This document shows positions 56,173 to 64,000 of a DNA stretch of 64,000 bases, piece after piece. Source of the stretch: Gemmatimonadota bacterium (GTDB taxonomy: Bacteria > Gemmatimonadota > Gemmatimonadetes > Gemmatimonadales > GWC2-71-9); the NCBI GenBank assembly GCA_003221005.1, contig QHTZ01000099.1:1-64000 (forward strand), written 5' to 3'. The first letter of the stretch is position 1. Every line of letters begins with the position of its first letter. The position numbers and the translations under genes were made by a program. Under the pieces are notes generated by a model, which saw nothing but the letters and a program-made list of their open reading frames with translations, searched no databases and had not been told where the DNA came from.

Positions 56173-58127
56173 CGCCCGGTGCCCGCCCCCGCCCCCGGCT
56201 TCGCCCAAACGTTGTTGTCGCGCCGCACGTCAGGGAACGACTGCTGCGGATCGATCTCGACCTGGACGACCGCCGTCGGCGCCGGCCGGATGTAAACGTA
56301 GCGGTTCCGCAGGAGCCAGATTTCGACCGGCAGGCGCACCCAGGCCTTCGCGCCGTCGGCGAAGCTGAGGCGCAGGTCCACCGGCATCGGGAGCGCGCCC
56401 GGGCTCGAGAGGAAGACGGCGGCGTAGGCCGCCCCCGCTGAGTCCCGCAACGCGGTCACCGAGTCCACCGCCTGATCGACCACGTCGGTCGTGTAGAACC
56501 AGCCACGCCAGAACCACGACAGGTCTTCTCCCAGTCCATCCTCCATCGCGCGGAAGAAGTCGGCGGGCGTGGGATGCCGGAACGCCCAGCGCCGGATGTA
56601 CTCGCGGAACGCGGCGTCGAAGCGCGTGGTGTCGTTCAGGATGTGGTGGCGCAGTAGGTAGAGACCCGTCGCCGGCTTGGTGTATTCCACCTGGCCGAGC
56701 AGCCGCGGCTCCACGCGGTCGGCGGGGAGCATCGCCGGCTGGTCGAGGCCGGTCGTCGCGAACCGCGCCCAGTCGCGCGCGTCCCCGCGGCCCTGCAGCG
56801 TGTCGTGGTAGAACGTCATGCCGGAGTAGATGTTGATGAACGTGTTGAACCCCTCGTCCATCCACGCGTACAGCCGTTCGTTCGAGCCCACGATCATCGG
56901 GAACCACTGGTGGCCGAGCTCGTGCGTCGTGACGCCGAACAAGCCGCGGCCGCCGGAGCGGTCCCCGCAGAACACGATCATCGGGTATTCCATGCCGGCG
57001 ACAGGGCCGGCGACGTTGATCGCCGTCGGATAGGGATAGCGGAACCACTTCTCGGAGTAGTGCTTGATCGTGTGGCGCGCGTACGCGGTGGAGTTCTGCC
57101 AGTCGGCGTTGGCCTCGGGCGGGTAGACGGACTGGATCAGGACGCCGTCCCACCCGCTCGCGTCCCAGATGAAGTTGGGCGCCGCCGCCCAGGCGACGTC
57201 GCGCACGTTCTTCGCGCTGAAGCGCCAGGTCAACGTCGTGCGCTTGCCGGGAGGACGCGTGAACGGCTGCCCTACCTCGGTCTTCGCGATGATGGGCGTG
57301 GTGCTGTCCGATCGCAGCGCCCGCGCCAGGCGGGTGCGCTGGGTGGTCGTGAGCACTTCGACTGGATTGAGCAGCGTGCCCGTGGCCACGACTACGAAGC
57401 TCCGGGGCACGGTGATCTCGAAGTCGAAGTCGCCGTACTCGAGATAGAACTCGCCCTGACCGAGGTACTGCTCCGTGTTCCAGCCGCGGACGTCGTCGTA
57501 CACGGCCATGCGTGGATACCACTGGGCGCTCTCGTACAGCCAGCCTTCGGGGAATTGCTCGCGCCCCATCCGGTCGGAGCCGTGCTCCGGGATCTGGAAG
57601 TGGTAGGCGACGTCGAACGTCGCGGTGCCACCCGGGGCGAGGGGGCGGTCGAGCTCGGCCCGGAGCATCGTCCCGTTTGTGGTCGTGGCGAGCGGGACGC
57701 GGTTGACTGCTTGGCCCACCCGCCGCGCTGCCCGGAACTCCTCGATCGTGAATCCGCCGATGAAGCCACCGCCCGCGAACCGCGCCCCTGGCGGGTTGAT
57801 CGCGGAGCCACGGCTGTCCTCACGGTAGATGTTTTGGTCCACCTGCAGCCACACGTAGCGGAGCGTGTCCGGGGAGTGGTTCGTGTAGCGGATCGTCTCG
57901 CGGCCCGCGATCGTGTGCGTCCCGGTGTCGAGCGTCGCGCGGATCGTGTAGTCGGCGCGCTGCTGCCAGTAGCTCGGTCCCGGCGTGCCCGCGCCGGTGC
58001 GGAGCAGGTTGGGAGCGGGGAGCTCGAGGCGCCGGAACGGCGACGTGTCGGAGACCTGGGGCGGCAGAGCGGGGAGTGCGCGCGGCTGCTGTTGCAAGGC
58101 GGCGATGACGAGCACGAGTGCGAGCAT
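56169..58127 (-). CDS. M1-family metallopeptidase
   Basis: TTHELGHQWFPMIVGSNERLYAWMDEGFNTFINI (HExxH-18-E); signal peptide. Confidence 0.93.
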   Translation of the reverse strand: MLALVLVIAALQQQPRALPALPPQVSDTSPFRRLELPAPNLLRTGAGTPGPSYWQQRADYTIRATLDTGTHTIAGRETIRYTNHSPDTLRYVWLQVDQNIYREDSRGSAINPPGARFAGGGFIGGFTIEEFRAARRVGQAVNRVPLATTTNGTMLRAELDRPLAPGGTATFDVAYHFQIPEHGSDRMGREQFPEGWLYESAQWYPRMAVYDDVRGWNTEQYLGQGEFYLEYGDFDFEITVPRSFVVVATGTLLNPVEVLTTTQRTRLARALRSDSTTPIIAKTEVGQPFTRPPGKRTTLTWRFSAKNVRDVAWAAAPNFIWDASGWDGVLIQSVYPPEANADWQNSTAYARHTIKHYSEKWFRYPYPTAINVAGPVAGMEYPMIVFCGDRSGGRGLFGVTTHELGHQWFPMIVGSNERLYAWMDEGFNTFINIYSGMTFYHDTLQGRGDARDWARFATTGLDQPAMLPADRVEPRLLGQVEYTKPATGLYLLRHHILNDTTRFDAAFREYIRRWAFRHPTPADFFRAMEDGLGEDLSWFWRGWFYTTDVVDQAVDSVTALRDSAGAAYAAVFLSSPGALPMPVDLRLSFADGAKAWVRLPVEIWLLRNRYVYIRPAPTAVVQVEIDPQQSFPDVRRDNNVWAKPGAGAGTGR

Positions 58128-58142
58128 GATGTGAGTCCTCGG

Positions 58143-59087
58143 TTAAGGCGCGTGTGCATCGCGTGCTTCCTTCAAGTATCCACCCGCTACGCCGCCCACG
58201 ACCATCGTGAGCCCGAGCCAGCCGAGGCTCGTGAGCCGCTGGCCGAACAGGAACAGCGCGAGCAGGGTTCCCACGACCGGCTCGATCGTCGCCGCGACGG
58301 CGGTCGGGGCCGCGTCGATGCGGCGCACGCCGGCGAAGAACAGGAAATTCGCCGCCAGCACCGTGGCGAGGGCGAGCGCCACGATGTAGACCCAGCCACC
58401 GAGCGTCGGCGGGGGCACGGGCGGATGCCCTGCCAGAGGAAGCACCAGCCCGAGAATCACGGTTCCGCCCGCGATTTCGAGCAGCAGGACGCGGGCGGCG
58501 CCGTAGCGTGGCACGGACCAGCGGGCGAGCAGGGTCGTGCCGGCATACGAGAGGGCGGCGAGCAGTCCCCCCGCAACCCCCGCGACGAGGCTCGGCGTAG
58601 CCACGCCGGCGAGGCCCGAGCCGTGGCTGCCCCCCTGCACCGTGAGCGCCGCACCCGACATCACCACGAGCGCGAGCAGCAGGCGCGTGGCAGTGAGCGT
58701 CTCGCCGAGCAGCGGCTGCGCCAGCACGGCGACGATCACGGGGGCCGTGTACAAGAGCGCGGCCGCGCTTGCCACCCCGGCGCCCGCGATGCCGAACTGA
58801 TAGGCGACCTCAAACAGCGCGACGAGCGCCCCGCCGCCGAGGCCGACGAGCAGCAGCCCGCGGCGGTCGATCCGGAAGAACCCGGGGTGGAACATGCCGT
58901 ACGCGATGAGCCCGAGTGTGCCGAGCAGGATGCGCCAGAAGCCGATGCCGGTCAGCGCCGCGCCGGCGGCGTACAGCGCGGTGCTGAGCGGGCCGGTCGT
59001 GCCCCACAGGGCGCCCGCACCCAGGGCGAAGAGGTAGCCGGCGAGACGGGTGGTGCGGGCGGGATAATGGGGCGCGGCAACGTCCAT
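58143..59087 (-). CDS. EamA/DMT-family transporter
   Basis: About ten TM helices; GALWGTTGPLSTALYA, ASAAALLYTAPVIVAVLAQPLLGETLT, AATIEPVVGTLLALFLFGQRLTSLGWLGL. Confidence 0.9.
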   Translation of the reverse strand: MDVAAPHYPARTTRLAGYLFALGAGALWGTTGPLSTALYAAGAALTGIGFWRILLGTLGLIAYGMFHPGFFRIDRRGLLLVGLGGGALVALFEVAYQFGIAGAGVASAAALLYTAPVIVAVLAQPLLGETLTATRLLLALVVMSGAALTVQGGSHGSGLAGVATPSLVAGVAGGLLAALSYAGTTLLARWSVPRYGAARVLLLEIAGGTVILGLVLPLAGHPPVPPPTLGGWVYIVALALATVLAANFLFFAGVRRIDAAPTAVAATIEPVVGTLLALFLFGQRLTSLGWLGLTMVVGGVAGGYLKEARDAHAP

Positions 59088-59167
59088 GGACTCGTCCTGG
59101 GAGATCGAGTTGGGAAGTCTAATACACTACGGGTGACATGACCGGTGCGTTCACCCGCCGTGCGGCG

Positions 59168-59956
59168 TCACACCAGCTCCCCCCGCAGCACCGTGACCGC
59201 CTGGCCGCCGAGGATGACGCGGTCGCCCTGTGGCCGGACGCGGACCACTCCGCCCCGGGGCGAGGCCTGGTAGGCGACGAGCTCCGGCTTGCCGAGTCGC
59301 GCGGCCCAGAACGGCGCCAGGGTGCAGTGCGCCGACCCAGTGACGGGATCTTCGTTCACCCCTGCGCGCGGCGCGAAGAAGCGGGAGACGAAGTCGAATC
59401 CCGGAGTTGATGCGCGGCTCGTAACGATGACGCCGCGCGCATCCGCGCGAGCGAGGGCGGCGAAGTCGGGAGCGATCCGCCGCACCGCGGCTTCGCTCTC
59501 AAGCTCCAGCAAATAGTCGAAGCGGCTGCGTCCCACGCTGCGCGGCTGCACGCCGAGCGCCTCGACGAGCCCGGGGGGTGGCTCGGCGGGCGTCGCGGGA
59601 GTGGCCGGGAAATCGAGCTCGATCCAGCCGTCCCACCGCTCGGCCGTGAGCAACCCGCTCTTGGTGTGGAACCGCGCCTGCTGGTCGGGCGCGAGATGGT
59701 GGTCTTCCCACAGCACATGCGCGCTCGCCACCGTGGCATGCCCGCACAGCGCGACTTCGACCGCCGGCGTGAACCATCGCAGGTCGTACCCGTCGTTCTG
59801 GCGGACGAGGAAGGCTGTCTCCGACAGGTTCATTTCCTGTGCGACGTGCTGCATCCAGCCCTCGTCGCGCGGGCTGGGGAGGATGCACACAGCAGCCGGG
59901 TTGCCGGCGAAGGGCTTGTCCGTGAAGGCATCTACCTGGATGATCGCGAGTCCCAT
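59168..59956 (-). CDS. PhzF-family isomerase-like protein
   Basis: QVDAFTDKPFAGNPAAVCIL, NLSETAFLV, LRWFTPAVEVALCGHATVASAHVLW, NEDPVTGSAHCTLAPFWA. Confidence 0.95.
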   Translation of the reverse strand: MGLAIIQVDAFTDKPFAGNPAAVCILPSPRDEGWMQHVAQEMNLSETAFLVRQNDGYDLRWFTPAVEVALCGHATVASAHVLWEDHHLAPDQQARFHTKSGLLTAERWDGWIELDFPATPATPAEPPPGLVEALGVQPRSVGRSRFDYLLELESEAAVRRIAPDFAALARADARGVIVTSRASTPGFDFVSRFFAPRAGVNEDPVTGSAHCTLAPFWAARLGKPELVAYQASPRGGVVRVRPQGDRVILGGQAVTVLRGELV

Positions 59957-60057
59957 GGGCGTCTAAGTGTAATGGACGGGGAGGTTGTGCACGCCGGCGC
60001 CCGAAGAGCGCGAGTGAACTCGCGGCTCGGCGCTCGCCCGTAAGCGGGCGGGTGACG

Positions 60058-60612
60058 TTACCCGGCCGCGCGCTTGGGGAGGGTGCCGAAGCGGCGCTCC
60101 CGGGCGCGGAACTCCTCGATCGCCGCCGCCAAGTCCGCGGGTGCGAAGTCGGGCCACATGCGCTCGGTGAAGTACAGCTCGGCGTAGGCGCATTCCCACA
60201 GGAGGAAGTCGCTGAGCCGCTGCTCGCCCCCCGTCCTGATCAGGAGATCGACGTCGGCCGCCGTGTCGCCGTAGGCTTCTCCGAGCCGACGCGCGAAATC
60301 GGCGCGCGTGTGCTCGCCGGGGGCGAGGCGGCGCGCCGCCTCGACGATCGTGTCGCGGGCCGAGTAGTCGACGGCGAGGCGAAGATGCAGTCTGCGGTTT
60401 CCCGCGGTGGCCAGCTCGGCCGAGGCGAACAGCGTCAGTGCGCCGACGCCGAGTGTGGGCGCGGTTTCGACGATGGGGCGCACGGCGCGGGCGCCGGCGC
60501 GGTGGCCGTGCGTGCGGGCGAGGCCGCGGCGCGTGGCCCAGCGCCCGTTACCGTCCATCACGATGGCAACGTGCAGTCCAGAAGTACTCTGCTTCATAAA
60601 GTCCGTAGGCAA
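60058..60612 (-). CDS. uppS: Short UppS-family cis-prenyltransferase
   Basis: [82 protein letters not shown]; 184 aa. Confidence 0.88.
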   Translation of the reverse strand: MPTDFMKQSTSGLHVAIVMDGNGRWATRRGLARTHGHRAGARAVRPIVETAPTLGVGALTLFASAELATAGNRRLHLRLAVDYSARDTIVEAARRLAPGEHTRADFARRLGEAYGDTAADVDLLIRTGGEQRLSDFLLWECAYAELYFTERMWPDFAPADLAAAIEEFRARERRFGTLPKRAAG

Positions 60613-60625
60613 ATAAAAAACGCCG

Positions 60626-61009
60626 TCAGCGCTCGCGCGTCGCGCGGATCAGCGCCTCCATGTGGTCGAGGTAGTGCTCCAGCGCGCGGCGCCCCGCGGG
60701 AGTGAGCCGGTACTCGGTCTGCGGCACGCGGCCGGCGAAGGACTTGGTGCACTTGATGTACTGCGCGTGCTCGAGCTTGCGCGCGTGCACGCTCAAGTTG
60801 CCGTCGCTCGTCTTGAGGAGCCGCTTCAGCTCGCTGAAGGTGAGCGCGTCGTTCACGGCGAGCGCGCTCACGATCCCGAGCCGGACCCGCTCGTGAATCA
60901 GCCGGTCGAGCTGCGCGGGCGGCGGCTGCCGGCGCCCGCGGGGGACGGGGCGCTCGGCCGCATCCGACCGCCTGGCCGCGGTCGACTTAGCCACCGTACC
61001 TCCGCGCAA
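60626..61009 (-). CDS. Winged-helix transcriptional regulator
   Basis: [72 protein letters not shown]. Confidence 0.87.
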   Translation of the reverse strand: MRGGTVAKSTAARRSDAAERPVPRGRRQPPPAQLDRLIHERVRLGIVSALAVNDALTFSELKRLLKTSDGNLSVHARKLEHAQYIKCTKSFAGRVPQTEYRLTPAGRRALEHYLDHMEALIRATRER

Positions 61010-61571
61010 TGATGGCGCCGAACACGATGTGCAGGCCGCCGAAGCCCGCCGCCATGCACCAGTTGCCCCACGCCGGCGGTCCGAACAGCGCGACCACGCC
61101 TACCAGCATGAAGCACAGCCCCATCACCGGGACGATCCGCACGGAGAACGTGCCCGCCGTCGCGACGCCCGCGCCATACGACATGAGCCAGGTGGTGGGG
61201 AGCTCCCGCGTCACGCCGGCGCGGTACAGCGCGATCGTGAGGAGGCCGCCGACGACCATGGGTGGGAGGAAGCTCAGGCCAAAGCGGCGGGCGGGGCCGG
61301 AGAGGATCGGGTCGTTCGCCGCATGGGCCTTGCGGGCCAGCGCCCAGCCGCCGATCACCAGCGCTACGACGGCCTCCGCGAGCCAGGTCGCGAGCCACAG
61401 CTCGACACTCGGCTGGCGCGCGGCGAGCAGCGCGGCCGCGAGCGCCGTCGCCCCCACCGCCACCTGGCCCCACCCGGGCACGGCGGTGAAGGCGCCCGCG
61501 CGCTCCATCGTTTCCCTGATGAAGCGCAGGTTGTCCATCGCGCGGTCGTGTAGCGGATGGGGCTGCGACAT
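60987..61571 (-). CDS. Hypothetical multi-TM protein
   Basis: Several TM helices; overlaps the downstream regulator; start [25 protein letters not shown]. Confidence 0.75.
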   Translation of the reverse strand: MSQPHPLHDRAMDNLRFIRETMERAGAFTAVPGWGQVAVGATALAAALLAARQPSVELWLATWLAEAVVALVIGGWALARKAHAANDPILSGPARRFGLSFLPPMVVGGLLTIALYRAGVTRELPTTWLMSYGAGVATAGTFSVRIVPVMGLCFMLVGVVALFGPPAWGNWCMAAGFGGLHIVFGAIIARRYGG

Positions 61572-61578
61572 GAGCGAG

Positions 61579-61626
61579 AGGCTAGCTTTCGGCGCGACTC
61601 GTGTCAAGTACTTTACGTTACAAAGT
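61579..61626 (-). promoter_or_regulatory. Promoter TTGACA-N17-TAGCCT with upstream inverted repeat ACTTT-N7-AAAGT
   Basis: Minus-strand -35 at 61607-61602, -10 at 61584-61579, ATG at 61571; inverted repeat at 61610-61626. Confidence 0.6.
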
Positions 61627-62744
61627 CTACGCGTGAGGCGGCGGCTTGCGCCGCAGCAGCGCGCGCAATTTGAGGCTTCGCGCCAGGATGCCGAGCCCGG
61701 GCGCGTCGCCTTCGCGTCGTGGCGTGGCCCGATAGATCAGCACCAGAAGGATCCAGGTCAGCCAGCTCACCCGCTCCGGCCAGCTGAGCGAGCGCAGCAT
61801 GAACCAGCCCTGCGTGTAGGGCGCGGTCCAGGGCAGCCACTCGCCCTGCAGCAGTACGAGCGGCCGGACGAGGACGCGGTTCGCCTCGTACCCGTGCGCG
61901 CTGGGGCGCGCCAGATTCCACAGACACGTCACCTTGCCCCACCCGTGATTGTCGCTCCCGCCCACGACCAGCAGGTCGTGCTGCCGCGCCAGCGCGTCCA
62001 CGCGCGCGCGCGCTTGATCGGGGAACCCGATCGCCTTGGGGGCGCAGTTCGCGATTTCGAACCCGTCCACCCCGGCCCGCACGAAATCGTCGAGATCGTC
62101 CCAGTGGTTTTCCCAGTACTCCGGGATGGACGCGACGGCGATCGCGCCGCGCCGGTGGAGGTCGGCGAAGATGGCCAGCAGCGAGCGCGTGTCCCGGTTG
62201 TAGCGGTCGCGATCGATCGGAGTCAGTTCGCCGAGGGCGAGCAGGTGCTGGCGGTACACGCTCCACTCCACGCCCGGCAGCAGCCGGATCGGCGTCTCGA
62301 TGTGGCCGTCATACAGATGGTTGTGATCGGTGACGTACGACGCCTCGAAGCCCTGGGCCGCGTGCCAGCGCGCGAGGTCAGCGGCGGTCCATCCCGGTCG
62401 CCCATCGTGCGACGCTTCCGTGTGCGCGTGATAGTCGATGACTGTGAACGACGAATCGGCGACCGCGATGCGCGGAACAGGGCGGGGCAGCAGGACGGTC
62501 GCGAACGCGGCACGCTCCAGACTGCGAGCAGCACCTGGGCGCGCCCAAGGCTCAGGAAGGTGAGGGCGTCCAAGACGTCCGAGAGGGGTGCGAGCAGCAG
62601 ATACCCGAGGGGTCGGGTCAGGTCCGCGTCCGCCGCGGGGGCGCGGGTCACTGCGTCCACCAACGCCGGCAGTGGATCCACGGAGCTCCACACCACCAAC
62701 ACGATCAGCGCGAGCGCGATCGGGTGGCGGCGCAGCAGGTTCAC
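61627..62744 (-). pseudogene. Membrane-anchored PHP-domain protein with apparent frameshift near 62515
   Basis: N-terminal TM region VNLLRRHPIALALIVLVVWSS...LLAVWSV in one frame; AFATVLLPRPVPRIAVADSSFTVIDYHAHTEASHDG...VVGGSDNHGWGK in another. Confidence 0.7.
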
Positions 62745-62768
62745 TCGTAGAATCCGAGGGTGAGGGCG

Positions 62769-63302
62769 ATGGAAGCTATTGCCGGAAGCGCCGCCGTGTC
62801 GAGCCTCTCCCGGTTCGCCGGGATCCCGGACCTGGTGCTGGGCCCGCTCGCCCAGCGCCCCGACGCCGATTGGTACCGGGCGCCGCGCGGCAGGTGGTGC
62901 CCGGCGCAAATCGTCCAGCATGTGGCGCTGGGTATCGAATACAGTGCACGGACGTTCGAGGCACGCCGTCACCACGCGCCGATGCGCCGCCGGCGGCGTT
63001 CGGCGCGGCAACTCGTCGGCTACGAGCTGGTGATGCACGTGGGCTGGCTGCCCTCGGGGTTCCAAGCCCCGACGGCGACTCGCCCTGCCGAGCGCCCGGA
63101 GCGGCAGGCGGTCGAGCGGCAGCTCTGCGACGGGGTCGAACTGTTGCAGACGCTTGCGGGCGAGCTGCTGCCGGCCCGCGGCACCGACCTCTTCGTCAAA
63201 CACCCCGCGCTCGGCGACCTCACGCTCCCCGAGTGGCTCGTCTTCCATCTGTGGCACTGCGCGCACCACGCGAAACAGATCCGGGCGCGTCTAGAGGCAT
63301 GA
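62769..63302 (+). CDS. DinB-like family protein
   Basis: GRWCPAQIVQHVALGIEYSARTFEA ... VKHPALGDLTLPEWLVFHLWHCAHHAKQIRARLEA. Confidence 0.8.
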   Translation: MEAIAGSAAVSSLSRFAGIPDLVLGPLAQRPDADWYRAPRGRWCPAQIVQHVALGIEYSARTFEARRHHAPMRRRRRSARQLVGYELVMHVGWLPSGFQAPTATRPAERPERQAVERQLCDGVELLQTLAGELLPARGTDLFVKHPALGDLTLPEWLVFHLWHCAHHAKQIRARLEA

Positions 63303-63457
63303 GCCGCAGCAAGAAGGACAAGGTCACAGTCCGTGTACCGAACCCCGAGGCCCCCGTGAAGGGTCGCCTCAGGACACCGTCGCACAAGGTGCATCGCTCG
63401 AAGAAGGCGTATCGGCGGCAGGAGAAGCATCGGCGGCCCGCTGAGGAGGGTGAATAG
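63299..63457 (+). CDS. Small basic protein, hypothetical
   Basis: MSRSKKDKVTVRVPNPEAPVKGRLRTPSHKVHRSKKAYRRQEKHRRPAEEGE; ATG overlaps upstream stop. Confidence 0.55.
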   Translation: MSRSKKDKVTVRVPNPEAPVKGRLRTPSHKVHRSKKAYRRQEKHRRPAEEGE

Positions 63458-63461
63458 GCCC

Positions 63462-64000
63462 GTGAGCGCAACGTCGCGAGTCCTGACGCTGATGGTCTTG
63501 TGCGGACCGGCTCTCCTGACGGGGGTCGAGGCTCAGGGCGTGCGCGTGGCGGGTCACGTCACGATCCTTGAGAAGCACCGCAAGCCTGCGGGCGACGTCG
63601 GTGACGCAGTTGTTTACCTCGAGGGCGGCGCGCCGGCGGCGGCGCGCCCCGGTGCGTTCGAGATCGCGACCAGCGACAAGGAGTTCGTGCCGCGCGTGCT
63701 GGTCGTGCCTCTGGGTTCGACGGTGAAGTTCCCCAATCACGACCCGTTCGACCACAACGTTTTCTCGGTGAGCGATCCCAACCAATTCGACTTGGGCAAG
63801 TACGGGCGCGGCGACGCGAAGGGCCACATCTTCGCGAGCCCGGGCTTGGTGCGGGTGTTCTGCAACGTCCACCCCCGCATGGTGGCGTTCGTGCTGGTGA
63901 TGGCGACTCGCTTCTTCACCCAGCCGGCGGCGGAAGGCAGTTTTGCCATCGAGGCTGTGCCGCCCGGGCGTTACACGCTGCACGTCTGGCACGACCGCAC
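63462..64000 (+). CDS. Secreted cupredoxin/plastocyanin-like protein, 3' partial (GTG start)
   Basis: Translation from GTG: signal peptide; STVKFPNHDPFDHNVFSVSDPNQFDLGKYG...GLVRVFCNVHPRMVAFVLVM type-1 copper-like His/Cys/His; open to window end. Confidence 0.8.
   Translation, partial: MSATSRVLTLMVLCGPALLTGVEAQGVRVAGHVTILEKHRKPAGDVGDAVVYLEGGAPAAARPGAFEIATSDKEFVPRVLVVPLGSTVKFPNHDPFDHNVFSVSDPNQFDLGKYGRGDAKGHIFASPGLVRVFCNVHPRMVAFVLVMATRFFTQPAAEGSFAIEAVPPGRYTLHVWHDR

Noticed and set aside
60009-60045. Hairpins CGCGAGT-GA-ACTCGCG and GCCCG-TAAG-CGGGC as terminators after uppS
   Set aside because: Short stems and no T tract; could be chance in GC-rich DNA, so not listed as terminators.
1-64000. 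Defence island, prophage, integron, transposon or tRNA/rRNA genes
   Set aside because: No integrase, transposase, phage structural, restriction or toxin-antitoxin motifs found, and no tRNA/rRNA sequence recognised by eye; tRNAscan/Infernal could not be run.

Overview
High-GC bacterial chromosomal window; gene content and style resemble Gemmatimonadota or a related phylum (inference only). It is densely packed with about 54 protein-coding genes and no rRNA, tRNA, CRISPR array, transposase or phage module that I could recognise. Main blocks: (1) outer-membrane barrel protein plus a CYTH/degenerate-Nudix/PPK1 fusion; (2) zinc-ribbon Ser/Thr kinase, PKD lipoprotein, exported TPR-CHAT caspase-like protein and a small secreted protein; (3) TauE/SafE permease divergent from an isochorismatase-like hydrolase / class V aminotransferase / SerA operon; (4) a six-gene minus-strand lipid-like operon (CPBP protease, two extended SDRs, PAP2/Aur1-like, desaturase, alpha/beta hydrolase); (5) TPR protein, second Ser/Thr kinase, MCP, LeuRS, ferritin-VIT, ECF sigma/anti-sigma/PDZ, PAS hybrid histidine kinase with a TenA/PqqC-like protein, PadR plus FAD oxidoreductase, molybdenum hydroxylase, M19 dipeptidase, GT2/HEAT/Hpt-REC operon, FabI/FabH, S9 and M1 peptidases, EamA, PhzF, a short UppS, wHTH regulator, PHP protein, DinB, cupredoxin-like protein. 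The most interesting signals are: (a) a candidate Cys-codon leader peptide and intrinsic terminator in the 5' region of the TauE/SafE gene, which looks like an undescribed cysteine attenuator; (b) a dispersed family of 7/8-bp tandem-repeat arms, often in inverted pairs, within or beside conserved genes (leuS, both molybdenum hydroxylase genes, S9 peptidase, leuS 3' region), resembling in-frame palindromic elements; (c) an S9 peptidase gene with a broken frame and apparent internal deletion between two such arrays; (d) the CYTH-PPK1 fusion; (e) the exported CHAT protein with a candidate secreted partner; (f) an internally deleted UppS.
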